Below are positions 26,757 through 35,408 of a DNA stretch of 64,000 bases, piece by piece. Each line of letters opens with the position of its first letter. Position 1 is the first letter of the stretch. The stretch is taken from assembly GCF_035994945.1 (NCBI RefSeq), contig NZ_CP108677.1, forward strand, positions 1,922,001-1,986,000, in the 5' to 3' direction. Origin of the DNA: Streptomyces sp. NBC_01216 (lineage in GTDB: Bacteria; Actinomycetota; Actinomycetes; Streptomycetales; Streptomycetaceae). The notes below the pieces were generated by a model, which saw nothing but the letters and a program-made list of their open reading frames with translations, searched no databases and was not told where the DNA came from. The translations under genes were made by a program, and so were the position numbers.

Positions 26757-27875
26757 ATGGAATTCCGCATCGACAGTGCCGTGTTGACCGACGCCGTGGG
26801 CTGGGCTGCTCGCGTGCTGCCCGCGCGCTCGTCCGTCCCCGCACTCGGCGGGCTGCTCCTGGAGGCGCGGGACGACCGGCTGCGCGTCTCGGGGCTGGAC
26901 CACGAGGCATCCGCGCGGGTCGACGTGGCGGCGGACGTCGCCCGGGAGGGCCGCGCCCTGGTCCTGGGGCGGCGGTTGCTCGAAATCTGCCGGGTGCTCC
27001 CCCGGGGCTCGGTGGAGTGCGCCGTCGAGGGGGCACGACTGTCAGTGGACGGCGGCGGCGCCCGGTTCGGGCTCTCGCTGCTGCCGTTGGACGACTACCC
27101 CGCGTCGCCCGCGCTGCCCGCCTTCCGGGGCCTGGTGGAAGCCGGCGCGTTCGCCGGGGCGGTCGGCCAGGTGGCGGTGGCCGCGGGCCGGGACGACGCC
27201 CTGCCGGTGCTGACCGGCATCCGGCTCGCCCTGGACGGTACGACGATGACGCTGGCCGCCACCGACCGGTACCGCTACGCGGTGCGCACCCTGGAGTGGC
27301 GGCCCGAGGGCGGCGCCCCGGAGGGCGGGGCGGCCGGGGTCACCGATGTGGTGGTGCCCGCCCGGCGCCTGACCGAGATCGCCCGCTCGCTGACCGCGAG
27401 CGGGCCGGTGCGGCTGGCCATGGACGGCGGTTCGATCGGCTTCGAGCAGGACGGCGTCCGCGCCACCACCCGCCTCCTGGACGGCCGTCTCCCCCGCCAC
27501 GCCAAGCTGTTCGCCCTCGGGAAGCACGCGGTCGCCACCACCGGCCTGGAGCCGCTGACCGAGGCGGTCAAGCGGGTCGCGGTGGTCGCGGAGGGCGACA
27601 GTCCGGTACGGCTCGGCTTCACCGCCGGGACCGTCCGTCTCCAGGCGGGCCACGAGGACGACATCGCCTCCCAGTGCCTGCCCGCCACCCTGGAGGGAGC
27701 GGAGTCGCAGACGGTGGCCTTCAACCCGGCGTACCTGCTGGACGCGCTGGGCTCCTTCCATACGGACACGGTGTCCTTCCGCCTCCTCGGCCCGGGGCAG
27801 CGTGCCCTGCTCACGGCGGGCTCCGGGACCTCCCACCGCCACCTGCTGATGTCGGTCCGGGCGCCTCTGGACTGA
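26757..27875 (+). CDS. DNA polymerase III beta-clamp paralog
   Basis: A 372-aa protein of DnaN length and three-domain pattern (MEFRIDSAVLTDAVGWAARV; later DDALPVLTGIRLALDG, which is a canonical clamp segment, then DRYRYAVRTLEW and a C-terminal LLMSVRAP matching the clamp tail MPVRLP). The true dnaN normally sits next to dnaA, so this is a second clamp. It could serve a specialised polymerase or repair pathway, or be a competitor of the main clamp. The ATG at 26757 gives the standard N-terminus. No partner gene is adjacent. Confidence 0.8.
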   Translation: MEFRIDSAVLTDAVGWAARVLPARSSVPALGGLLLEARDDRLRVSGLDHEASARVDVAADVAREGRALVLGRRLLEICRVLPRGSVECAVEGARLSVDGGGARFGLSLLPLDDYPASPALPAFRGLVEAGAFAGAVGQVAVAAGRDDALPVLTGIRLALDGTTMTLAATDRYRYAVRTLEWRPEGGAPEGGAAGVTDVVVPARRLTEIARSLTASGPVRLAMDGGSIGFEQDGVRATTRLLDGRLPRHAKLFALGKHAVATTGLEPLTEAVKRVAVVAEGDSPVRLGFTAGTVRLQAGHEDDIASQCLPATLEGAESQTVAFNPAYLLDALGSFHTDTVSFRLLGPGQRALLTAGSGTSHRHLLMSVRAPLD

Positions 27876-27893
27876 GAGCCTGACGGCACGGCG

Positions 27894-29240
27894 TCAGAAT
27901 CCGCCGCCGCCGTCGAAGCCGCCGCCCCCGCCGAAGTCACCGCCGCCGAACCCGCCGCCGAAGTCGCCCGACCCGAAGTCACCGGAGCCGGAGTCACCGC
28001 CGGAGAAGCCACCGCCCTGGAAGTCCCCGCCTCCGTATTCGGCGGCGTAGGACGGGGTGGCGAGCATCGACCCGAGCAGGGTTCCGGCAAGAATGCCTGG
28101 GAGCATGCCGCCGCCGAAGTAGCCGCCCGCCCACGGGCCGTAGGCCGGGCCCGCCTCCCAGTAGGGGCGGCGGGTGCCGTCGGCGTCGACGATGCGGGAC
28201 ACCGGGTCCCGCCCGTCGTCGAGGCGGGCCGCGTCGGCGGCGCAGACCGGGACCTCGCGGACGGCGCCACCGGGCGGGCACCAGGAGCGGTCCGTCACCG
28301 AGGGGCCGTGGCGCGGGTCGAAGAAGCAGGGTGCGCGGCGTTCGGGCAGCGGGCGCGCCTCCCGGCGGGCGGCCAGGACCGCGAGCGAGTAACGGCCGTC
28401 CTCCAGCTGCTCCGTGACCGGTCGCACCTCGTGCGGACGGGTGGCCGAACCCATCAGGGACTTGGCCTTGTCGTAGGCGTCCAGCGCTCGTTCGTAGTCG
28501 CCGCGCATGCCGTCGGTGGCGCCCGCCTCCGCCGGGTGGAAGTCGAGGCGTTCCAGTTCCTCGCCGAAGGCGGTGATGTCCTCGTCCACGACGACCCGCA
28601 GCTTGTCGAGCGCGTCGCGTTCCTCGGCCTCTCTGCGCAGCCGCTTGCGCCGGGACACCGTGTAGGCGCCGGCGCCGGCGGCGAGGACGACCGCGCCGAG
28701 GGTGATCAGTCCGCCGACCGGGACGCTGTCCGGCCCGGTTCCCGCGGTGCCCCAGGAGGCGGGTGCGGCTCCACGCAGGGCGGGAAGGGCCTGGTCGGCG
28801 AAGTTGTTCAGCTCGGTGACGGCGTCCACCCCGGGGCCGCGTACCGAGGTCACGAGGTCGTCCACGGTGCCGCGCGGCATGACCGCGCTGTCGGCGCGGG
28901 CGTCGAAGGCGTCACCGAGCCGGACGGCGTACAGCCCGGTGATCCCGGTCTCGTTGCGCAGGTCCTGGAACAGGTCCTCGGCGGGGAACCGTGCGTCGGC
29001 GGGCAGGACCGCCACGAAGAGCGGCTTGTCGGCGTCCTTGATCTTCTGGGCGAGGGCGTCGGCCTGGGCGGCGGACAGCTGGTCCGCCGCGCCTGGGTCG
29101 ACGTAGACCGGGCCCTGCTTCAGCGCCGCGGCGGCGTCCTCGATCCCCGTGGTCCTGGCCCCCGCGGCGGGGGCCAGGACCAGGAGCAGCAGCAGGAGCA
29201 GTCCGCCGACGGTGGACAGCACCGGAATCCTCGTCCTCAT
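27894..29240 (-). CDS. secreted/membrane protein with Gly-rich C-terminus
   Basis: A 448-aa protein with signal peptide (MRTRIPVLSTVGGLLLLLLL, then APAAGA cleavage region), an extracytoplasmic alpha/beta domain of about 140 residues, a membrane segment at about 175-195 followed by RRKRLRR, and a cytoplasmic coiled segment. A three-cysteine patch includes RRAPCFFDP, SWCPPGG and VPVCAADAA. The final 70 residues consist almost only of Gly, Asp, Phe and Ser. I chose the ATG at 29240 with AGGTGG upstream; earlier starts add residues before the signal peptide. It recalls TPM-type membrane proteins with Gly-rich tails. Function is unknown. Confidence 0.7.
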   Translation of the reverse strand: MRTRIPVLSTVGGLLLLLLLVLAPAAGARTTGIEDAAAALKQGPVYVDPGAADQLSAAQADALAQKIKDADKPLFVAVLPADARFPAEDLFQDLRNETGITGLYAVRLGDAFDARADSAVMPRGTVDDLVTSVRGPGVDAVTELNNFADQALPALRGAAPASWGTAGTGPDSVPVGGLITLGAVVLAAGAGAYTVSRRKRLRREAEERDALDKLRVVVDEDITAFGEELERLDFHPAEAGATDGMRGDYERALDAYDKAKSLMGSATRPHEVRPVTEQLEDGRYSLAVLAARREARPLPERRAPCFFDPRHGPSVTDRSWCPPGGAVREVPVCAADAARLDDGRDPVSRIVDADGTRRPYWEAGPAYGPWAGGYFGGGMLPGILAGTLLGSMLATPSYAAEYGGGDFQGGGFSGGDSGSGDFGSGDFGGGFGGGDFGGGGGFDGGGGF

Positions 29241-29327
29241 ACCACCTGCATTACCCCCAAAAGGGGGCATTGAGTCCTCTTGGTCGGGTCGCTGTACGGC
29301 CGGACCGGGCGGCGGCCGTACGTCCGG

Positions 29328-31625
29328 TCAGCGCGCACGGACCCGGGTGGTGAGGCCCCAGCCGTACGGGAACTCGGGGTCGTAGCCGCGGTCGCCCGCG
29401 TTCAGCGGCAGCTGCGCGGCCGACTTCGGCCAGCTCAGCGGCAGGCGGCCGGTGAAGGGCCGCCGCCCGTAGAGCACGTCGGCGACCCCGTCGCCCTCGC
29501 TGCCCGGCAGCCAGGAGGCGACCAGGGCGTCGATCCTCCCGAGCCGGTCACCGAGGAGCTGGGGGCGCCCGGAGACGACCAGGACCGCACAGCGCATCGC
29601 GGCGCACACACGGTCCACGGCCTTCTTGTCGGCCGCGGACAGCTCCAGGTCCCGGCCGTCGACGCCGACGTCTCCGACCCCCTCCGCGTACGGGGTCTCG
29701 CCGACGACGACCACGCCCACGTCGTGCCCGGCGGTCGACGCGGAGGCGTCCGCGGAGTAGGTGACCCGGGCCCCGGGATCCGCCCGGCGGATGCCCTCCA
29801 GGATGGTCGTGCCCCGCAGGGGGCGGTCGCCGGCGCCCTGCCAGCCGACGGTCCATCCGCCCGCCTGGTGGGCGAGGTCGTCGGCGTTGGATCCGGCGAC
29901 GTACACCCGGCCGCCGACCGGCAGCGGCAGCGTGTCCCGGTCGTTCTTCAGCAGCACCTGGGACCGGGCGACGGCCTCACGGGCGACGGCGCGGTGCTCG
30001 GCGGAGCCGATCCCGGCGAGGTGGGTGGTGTCGGCGTACGGCTTCTCGAAGAGTCCGAGCCGGAACTTCTGCTCCAGGACACGGCCGACCGCGTCGTCGA
30101 CGCGGGCGAGCGGGATGCGGCCCGCGGCTACCTCGTCGGCGACGATGCGGCCGAACTGCTTGTACGTCAACGGGGCCATGGTGACGTCGATGCCGGCGTT
30201 GACGGCGGCGCGCACGTCGGCGGCCGCGTCGCCGGGCATCTGGTCGACGGCCTCCCAGTCACTGACCACGATCCCGCGGAACCCGAGCTCCCCCTTGAGC
30301 AGCCCGCTGATCATCTCGCCGTCCGCGTGCATCTTGACCGGGCCGCCGCGCCGGCCGGCCAGCTCCAGCGAGGAGAAGGAGGGCATGACCGCTCCCGCGC
30401 CGAGCCCGACGGCCCGCCGGAACGGGGTGACGTGCACGGCCTCCAGCTCGTCCCGGTCGATCCGGGTGACGCCCTGGTCGATGGTGTACGGGGAGCGGCC
30501 GGAGCCGAAGGCGGTGCCTCCGTCGCCGACGAAGTGCTTGGCCGTGGCCAGGACCTTGTCGTTGCGGGCGAGGTCGCGGCCGTCGGCGGCACCCTGGAGC
30601 CCTCGGACGGCGACGGCCATGGACGCCACGAGTTCCGGGTCCTCCCCGAAGGACTCGTAGGTCCTCCCCCAGCGCACGTCGCGCACCACGCACACACAGG
30701 GCGCGAAGTTCCAGGTGATGCCGGTCGCGCGGGCCTCCTCCGCGGTGATCGCGGCGAGCCGCTCGACGAGGGCCGGGTCGCGGGTGGCACCGAGGCCGAT
30801 GTTGTGGGGGGTGATCGTGGCACCCTTCACGAGGGCGTGGCCGTGGACTGCGTCGGCCGCCAGGAGCAGCGGGATCTGCAGCCGGGTGGCGCGGGCGTAC
30901 CACTGGTAGGTGTCCGTCGCCTTCCGCCATGCCTCCGGAGGCCGCGCGGGCGATCCGTTCGCCTCGGCCTCGTAGATGACCGAGCCGAGCGCGTAGGTGG
31001 TGACGTCCTCGGCGGAGGCGAGGTAGTTGCGGCCGGCCTGGGTCATCTGACCGGCCTTCTCGGCGAGGGTCATCCTTCCCAGGAGGTCGGCCACCCGCTC
31101 CCGGACGGGGCGGCGCGGGTCGAGGTACGGCAGGTCGTGGGCGTCCACGACGACCAGGGGTGGCTCCTCGGGTGCGGCGGCACCGGTGACGTCGAGTGTG
31201 ACCGGCACGGCCTCGGCGGTCTCGGCCGTCCGGTCGCGCAGGGTGGCGACCTCGATGGTGCGTACCGCCCCGGACCGGGTCCCGGCGGGGAAGGTGAGGG
31301 TCCCCGCCGCGGCCCGGTAGTCCCGCCCCGCCTGCGCGACACCCGCCCGCGGGGCGGCACCCGCCCGGACGGCCGGACCGGCGGCGGAGCGGGCCGCCGT
31401 CTTCCAGCGGACCGTCACCGGGCGCGCCAGCGGCCGGGCGGATTCGATGCCGAGGCGGATCCGGGCCGTGGCGCCTTCGGCGACGGTGGTGACCGGGGAG
31501 ACGGTGAGCCGCGCGGGCCCCGGGGGGTGCGCGGGCGCCGTCGCCGCCGTCGCGGTGAGACATCCGGTGAGGACGGCGCCGGCCGCGACGGCCGCCGCCG
31601 TACCCGCCCGCGTCCCACGAAACAT
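29328..31625 (-). CDS. GH3 beta-glucosidase lipoprotein with Calx-beta-like domain
   Basis: A 765-aa secreted glycoside hydrolase. The lipobox LTGC (residues 19-22) suggests a lipid anchor. Residues about 40-148 look like a Calx-beta domain (AGRDYRAAAGTLTFPAG). A family-3 barrel follows with KHFVGDGGT (about 364-372) and the nucleophile Asp457 in VVSDWEAVDQ, then the C-terminal GH3 sandwich. The most likely substrate is beta-1,3/1,4-glucan oligosaccharides. The start is uncertain: ATGs at 31647, 31637 and 31625 are in frame without a clear Shine-Dalgarno site; 31625 gives the best signal peptide. It begins about 40-60 bp after cimA and may be read through from it. Confidence 0.82.
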   Translation of the reverse strand: MFRGTRAGTAAAVAAGAVLTGCLTATAATAPAHPPGPARLTVSPVTTVAEGATARIRLGIESARPLARPVTVRWKTAARSAAGPAVRAGAAPRAGVAQAGRDYRAAAGTLTFPAGTRSGAVRTIEVATLRDRTAETAEAVPVTLDVTGAAAPEEPPLVVVDAHDLPYLDPRRPVRERVADLLGRMTLAEKAGQMTQAGRNYLASAEDVTTYALGSVIYEAEANGSPARPPEAWRKATDTYQWYARATRLQIPLLLAADAVHGHALVKGATITPHNIGLGATRDPALVERLAAITAEEARATGITWNFAPCVCVVRDVRWGRTYESFGEDPELVASMAVAVRGLQGAADGRDLARNDKVLATAKHFVGDGGTAFGSGRSPYTIDQGVTRIDRDELEAVHVTPFRRAVGLGAGAVMPSFSSLELAGRRGGPVKMHADGEMISGLLKGELGFRGIVVSDWEAVDQMPGDAAADVRAAVNAGIDVTMAPLTYKQFGRIVADEVAAGRIPLARVDDAVGRVLEQKFRLGLFEKPYADTTHLAGIGSAEHRAVAREAVARSQVLLKNDRDTLPLPVGGRVYVAGSNADDLAHQAGGWTVGWQGAGDRPLRGTTILEGIRRADPGARVTYSADASASTAGHDVGVVVVGETPYAEGVGDVGVDGRDLELSAADKKAVDRVCAAMRCAVLVVSGRPQLLGDRLGRIDALVASWLPGSEGDGVADVLYGRRPFTGRLPLSWPKSAAQLPLNAGDRGYDPEFPYGWGLTTRVRAR

Positions 31626-31639
31626 ATGACAAGTCATAT
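31624..31639. promoter_or_regulatory. palindrome over the GH3 start codons
   Basis: atatgac-aa-gtcatat (7-2-7) is a perfect inverted repeat that covers two of the candidate start codons of the glycosidase gene. It looks like an operator of a dimeric repressor placed to block initiation. No regulator gene of the LacI or GntR kind is adjacent. Confidence 0.45.
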
Positions 31640-31687
31640 CGGACATGGTGGGGCGTACCGCCCCCGAAGGGCCGGTACGACGCGCGG

Positions 31688-33304
31688 CTACTCCGCCGGG
31701 TCGACCCCCACCCGCAGCAGGCCGTACGTGTACGCGTCCTCCAGCGCCTGCCAGGACGCGGCGATCACGTTCTCGCCGACGCCGACGGTCGACCAGTCGT
31801 TGTTGCCGTCGCTGGTCGTGATCAGGACGCGGGTCGTGGACTCCGTGCCGTGACGCCCCTCCAGGATGCGGACCTTGTAGTCCACCAGCTCGAACTTGGC
31901 GAGCTGCGGGTAGATCCGCTCCAGGCCGACCCGCATGGCACGGTCGAGGGCGTTGACGGGACCGTTGCCCTCGGCGGTGGCGACGATCCGCTCGCCCTTG
32001 GCCCAGAGCTTCACCGTGGCCTCGTTGGCGTGGGTGCCGTCCGGCCGGTCCTCCACGATCGCCCGCCAGGACTCCGTACGGAAGTAACGGCGCGCCCTGC
32101 CCTCGGCCTCCTCGCGGAGCAGCAGCTCGAAGGAGGCGTCCGCTGCCTCGTAGGTGTAGCCGCGGAGCTCGCGCTCCTTGACCCGCGCGACGACCCGGCC
32201 GACGAGTTCGCGGTCGCCGCCGAGGTCGACGCCGAGTTCCTTCCCCTTGAGTTCGATGGAGGCGCGTCCGGCCATGTCCGAGACGAGCATCCGCATGGTG
32301 TTGCCGACCAGCTCGGGATCGATGTGCTGGTAGAGGTCGGGGTCGACCTTGATGGCGGACGCGTGCAGTCCGGCCTTGTGGGCGAAGGCGGAGACGCCGA
32401 CGTACGGCTGGTGGGTGGAGGGCGTCAGGTTGACGACCTCGGCGATGGCGTGGGAGATCCGGGTCATCTCGGCGAGCGCGCCCGGCGGCAGCACGGACTT
32501 GCCGTACTTGAGCTCCAGGGCCGCGACGACCGGGAAGAGGTTGGCGTTGCCCACTCGCTCGCCGTAGCCGTTGGCGGTGCACTGGACGTGCGTGGCGCCG
32601 GCGTCGACGGCGGCCAGGGTGTTGGCGACGGCGCAGCCGGTGTCGTCCTGGGCGTGGATGCCCAGGCGGGCGCCCGTGTCGGCGAGGACGGTGGCGACGA
32701 CGGCCTGGATCTGGGCGGGCAGCATGCCGCCGTTGGTGTCGCAGAGGATGACGACCTCGGCGCCGGCCTCGTGGGCGGCGCTGACGACCGCCTTGGCGTA
32801 CACCGGGTCGGCCTTGTAGCCGTCGAAGAAGTGCTCGCAGTCGACGAAGACCCGGCGGCCCTGGGAGCGCAGGTGGGCGACGGTGTCGCGGACCATCTCC
32901 AGGTTCTCGTCCAAGGTGGTGCGCAGGGCGAGTTCGACATGCCGGTCGTGCGCCTTGGCGACGAGCGTGATCACCGGGGCGCCGGAGTCGAGCAGCGCCT
33001 TGACCTGCGGGTCGTCGGCGGCGCGGCCTCCGGCCCGGCGGGTGGCGCCGAAGGCGACGAGCCGCGCGTGCCGGAAGTCGATCTCCTGCCGGGCGCGGGC
33101 GAAGAACTCCGTGTCACGCGGGTTGGCTCCGGGCCAGCCGCCCTCGATGAAGCCCACGCCGAACTCGTCGAGGTGCCGCGCGATGGTCAGCTTGTCCGCG
33201 ACGGTGAGGTTGATGCCCTCACGCTGCGCCCCGTCGCGCAGCGTCGTGTCGAAGACGTGGAAGCTGTCGTCGGGACGCGGGCTCGCGTCGGTCTCCGTGG
33301 TCAT
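31688..33304 (-). CDS. cimA: (R)-citramalate synthase / 2-isopropylmalate-synthase-like enzyme
   Basis: Condenses acetyl-CoA with a 2-oxo acid, most likely pyruvate, giving citramalate and opening a threonine-independent route to isoleucine. The 538-aa protein has the HMGL-like TIM barrel starting FDTTLRDGAQREGINLTVAD (about residues 18-37), the metal-binding HAQDDTGCAVAN and a C-terminal LeuA allosteric domain. Start at the ATG at 33304, about 10 bp after AGGAG. Substrate choice between pyruvate and 2-ketoisovalerate is inferred from family resemblance (LeuA2/CimA type). A leader ORF and terminator upstream imply attenuation by branched-chain amino acids. Confidence 0.85.
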   Translation of the reverse strand: MTTETDASPRPDDSFHVFDTTLRDGAQREGINLTVADKLTIARHLDEFGVGFIEGGWPGANPRDTEFFARARQEIDFRHARLVAFGATRRAGGRAADDPQVKALLDSGAPVITLVAKAHDRHVELALRTTLDENLEMVRDTVAHLRSQGRRVFVDCEHFFDGYKADPVYAKAVVSAAHEAGAEVVILCDTNGGMLPAQIQAVVATVLADTGARLGIHAQDDTGCAVANTLAAVDAGATHVQCTANGYGERVGNANLFPVVAALELKYGKSVLPPGALAEMTRISHAIAEVVNLTPSTHQPYVGVSAFAHKAGLHASAIKVDPDLYQHIDPELVGNTMRMLVSDMAGRASIELKGKELGVDLGGDRELVGRVVARVKERELRGYTYEAADASFELLLREEAEGRARRYFRTESWRAIVEDRPDGTHANEATVKLWAKGERIVATAEGNGPVNALDRAMRVGLERIYPQLAKFELVDYKVRILEGRHGTESTTRVLITTSDGNNDWSTVGVGENVIAASWQALEDAYTYGLLRVGVDPAE

Positions 33305-33406
33305 GACTCTGATGGCTCCTGTCGGATGTGGCTCCGGAAGGTATGGATCCACTTGCCCCCATTTTCACGCGCCGCCCGCCTCCGGCCTCGGTGGGGCCGG
33401 AAAACG

Positions 33407-33433
33407 AAAAAACCCCTCGCGGGTGCGAGAGGT
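33407..33433 (-). terminator. attenuator terminator upstream of cimA
   Basis: On the minus strand a 9-bp stem with one G-U pair (33425-33433 with 33412-33420) around a 4-nt loop is followed by six Ts (33412-33407). It lies in the cimA leader 102 bp before the cimA start, 55 nt after a short leader frame. This is where an attenuation hairpin is expected. Confidence 0.75.
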
Positions 33434-33487
33434 CTGCGCGCGGGTCTGGGGCACGGTGTCCACTGCCGCGGGGGATCGAGCCACGGG

Positions 33488-33529
33488 TCAGTGGTCACTG
33501 CGGACCGGCGCGCTGCTGCCGATAATCAT
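33488..33529 (-). CDS. candidate cimA leader peptide (13 aa)
   Basis: Frame encoding MIIGSSAPVRSDH then TGA, with tandem isoleucine codons directly after the start and one valine. The following 55 nt and terminator give the architecture of a branched-chain amino-acid attenuator, where stalling on Ile codons would prevent the hairpin at 33407-33433. No Shine-Dalgarno sequence is visible, so translation would have to be leaderless or weak. A fit to isoleucine synthesis makes it attractive, but the peptide is too short to prove by sequence alone. Confidence 0.5.
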   Translation of the reverse strand: MIIGSSAPVRSDH

Positions 33530-33648
33530 GGTGGGAGCAGACACGCCCGCAGTCTCCCATACGGCCGCGGTCCGCGGGACACGGATCTCACGATGCGGGC
33601 AGGTCCCGGTCGCGGGCGGACTGCCCGGCCCGCCGCCGTGTGCGGTCG
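33530..33648 (-). promoter_or_regulatory. promoter region of the cimA leader
   Basis: The remainder of the 344-bp gap between the TetR gene and cimA. TATGGG on the minus strand (33562-33557) is a possible -10 placed about 27 bp before the leader ATG, with no good -35. Nothing else is recognisable. Confidence 0.3.
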
Positions 33649-34275
33649 TCAGGGGCGCGCCAGCAGGCTCTGCTCGACGAACTCCCTCACGTGCTCCAGG
33701 ACCTGTTCGCGCCCGGTGCCGGGGAGGCCGACCGCGACGTGGACGCTGAATCCGTCGAGCAGGGCGCGCATCCGGGCGGCGAACCGGTCCGGATCGACGG
33801 CCCGGAACTCGCCGCGCGAGATGCCCTCGGCGAGCAGGGCGACCAGATCACGGTGCCAGGCCCCCTCGATGGCGGCCTGCCGGACGCGGGCGTCGGCGTC
33901 GGCGTTCTGGGACCGGTTCCAGACCTCGAGCCAGAGAGTCCAGTGCGGATCGCGCGGGCCGTCGGGCAGGTAGACGTCGACGTATCCGGCGAGCCGCTCG
34001 CGGGCGGTGCCGGGCCGGGACAGCAGTGCGCTGCGTTCGGCGCCCAGGCGGCCCTCGCTCCACTCCAGGGTCTGCAGCAGCAGCTCGTCCTTGGTGCGGA
34101 AGTAGTACAGCAGGTGCCCGCTGCTCATGCCGACCTCACGTCCGAGCCCGGCCATGGTCAGCCCGTCGAGTCCGCGCGCCGCGATGGTGTCCATGGCGGC
34201 GGCGAGGACGTCCTCGCGGGGCGGGGCGGACTGGTTGCGGCGGCGGGGGCCGGCGGGCGGGCTGCTGCTGTTCAC
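33649..34275 (-). CDS. TetR-family transcriptional regulator
   Basis: A 208-aa regulator with an N-terminal TetR helix-turn-helix (LTMAGLGREVGMSSGHLLYY, residues about 39-58). A helical ligand domain contains WTLWLEVWNRSQ, which is typical of the BetI-like/RutR-like subgroup. Start at the GTG at 34275. It lies 107 bp downstream of the agmatine deiminase and urease-like genes on the same strand. It therefore most likely controls that nitrogen-salvage cluster and perhaps the divergent permease. Confidence 0.85.
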   Translation of the reverse strand: MNSSSPPAGPRRRNQSAPPREDVLAAAMDTIAARGLDGLTMAGLGREVGMSSGHLLYYFRTKDELLLQTLEWSEGRLGAERSALLSRPGTARERLAGYVDVYLPDGPRDPHWTLWLEVWNRSQNADADARVRQAAIEGAWHRDLVALLAEGISRGEFRAVDPDRFAARMRALLDGFSVHVAVGLPGTGREQVLEHVREFVEQSLLARP

Positions 34276-34382
34276 TCGTACGTTCTACCGCATGGTCCCG
34301 GCGGGTCCGCGGCCGAAGCCGGCGTTCCGGCGGACGCGGGACTGCCGCGTCCGCCGGTCCGCACCGGTGGACGGGCGGGCGC

Positions 34383-35399
34383 TCAGGGCCTGGGCTGCTG
34401 CTGCGTGATGCAGTGGATGCCGCCGCCGCCCGCGAAGATCGCGCGCGCGTCCACCAGGGTCACGGTCCGCTCGGGGAAGAGCCGTCGGAAGACGCCCGCC
34501 GCGATCTCGTCGTTCGGGTCGTCGAATCCACAGAGCACCACGCCCCCGTTGCAGAGGTAATGGTTGATGTACGAGTAGTCGACCCAGTCACCCTCCTCGT
34601 CCCTGAGGACGGTGGGGGCGGGGACCTCCACGACCTCCAGGGCGCGGCCCTTGGCGTCCGTCTGGCGGCGCAGGAGTTCGACGTACGCGCGGGAGCGCTC
34701 GTGGTCGGGGTGGGCCGGGTTCCGCTGGCTGTGGACGACCACCACTCCCGGCCCGGCGAAGGCGGCGACGATGTCCACGTGGCCCTGGGTGCCGTACAGG
34801 CCGTAGTCGCCCGCCAGGCCGTGCGGGAGCCAGATGGCCTTGGTGGTGCCGAGCCGGGCGTGGATCTCGGCCTCGACCTCCTCGCGGGTCCACTCGGGAT
34901 TGCGGCCGGGGCCGAGCTGGACGGTGTCGGTGAGCAGGACCGTGCCCTCGCCGTCGACGTGGACGGCACCGCCCTCGTTCACGAGGGTGCTGGCGTGGAC
35001 CGGGACACCGGCGAGGTCGGCGACGTGACGGGCGATCTTGGAGTCGTGCTCCCAGCGGGCCCAGTCCTGGCCGCCCCAGCCGTTGAACACCCAGTCGACG
35101 GCGGCGAGTCCGGAGCCGTCGGTGACGAACGTGGGGCCGATGTCCCGCATCCAGGCGTCGTCGAGTTCGCGTTCCACGAGGTCGACGTCCGGCCCGAGCA
35201 GGGCACGCGCGGAGTCCGTTCCGCCGGGCCCGACGACCATCGTCACCGGCTCGAAGCGCCGCACGGCGCGGGCCACCGCTGCCCACGCGGCACGCGCCCG
35301 CGCCAGTTCCTCCTCGTCGGTGAAGGTCGGGTTGGGGCCGGGCCAGGCCATCCAGGTGCGCTCGTGGGGGGCCCACTCGGGCGGCATGCGGAACGTCAT
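34383..35399 (-). CDS. aguA: agmatine deiminase
   Basis: Hydrolyses agmatine to N-carbamoylputrescine and ammonia. The 338-aa protein belongs to the peptidyl-arginine-deiminase fold. It shows DDAWMRDIGPTFV (about residues 79-91), the catalytic histidine in GTQGHVDIVAAF, and the catalytic Cys330 in GGGGIHCITQQ near the C-terminus. It starts 9 bp after ureC and is thus likely part of the same operon. Linking a guanidine-removing enzyme to a urease-like enzyme suggests a pathway for guanidino or ureido compounds. Confidence 0.9.
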   Translation of the reverse strand: MTFRMPPEWAPHERTWMAWPGPNPTFTDEEELARARAAWAAVARAVRRFEPVTMVVGPGGTDSARALLGPDVDLVERELDDAWMRDIGPTFVTDGSGLAAVDWVFNGWGGQDWARWEHDSKIARHVADLAGVPVHASTLVNEGGAVHVDGEGTVLLTDTVQLGPGRNPEWTREEVEAEIHARLGTTKAIWLPHGLAGDYGLYGTQGHVDIVAAFAGPGVVVVHSQRNPAHPDHERSRAYVELLRRQTDAKGRALEVVEVPAPTVLRDEEGDWVDYSYINHYLCNGGVVLCGFDDPNDEIAAGVFRRLFPERTVTLVDARAIFAGGGGIHCITQQQPRP

Positions 35400-35408
35400 G
35401 GTCGGGTC

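Noticed and set aside
29280..31853. Long plus-strand frame opposite the GH3 gene
   Set aside because: A mirror of the GH3 codon pattern with no recognisable motif. The minus strand has the catalytic family-3 motifs.
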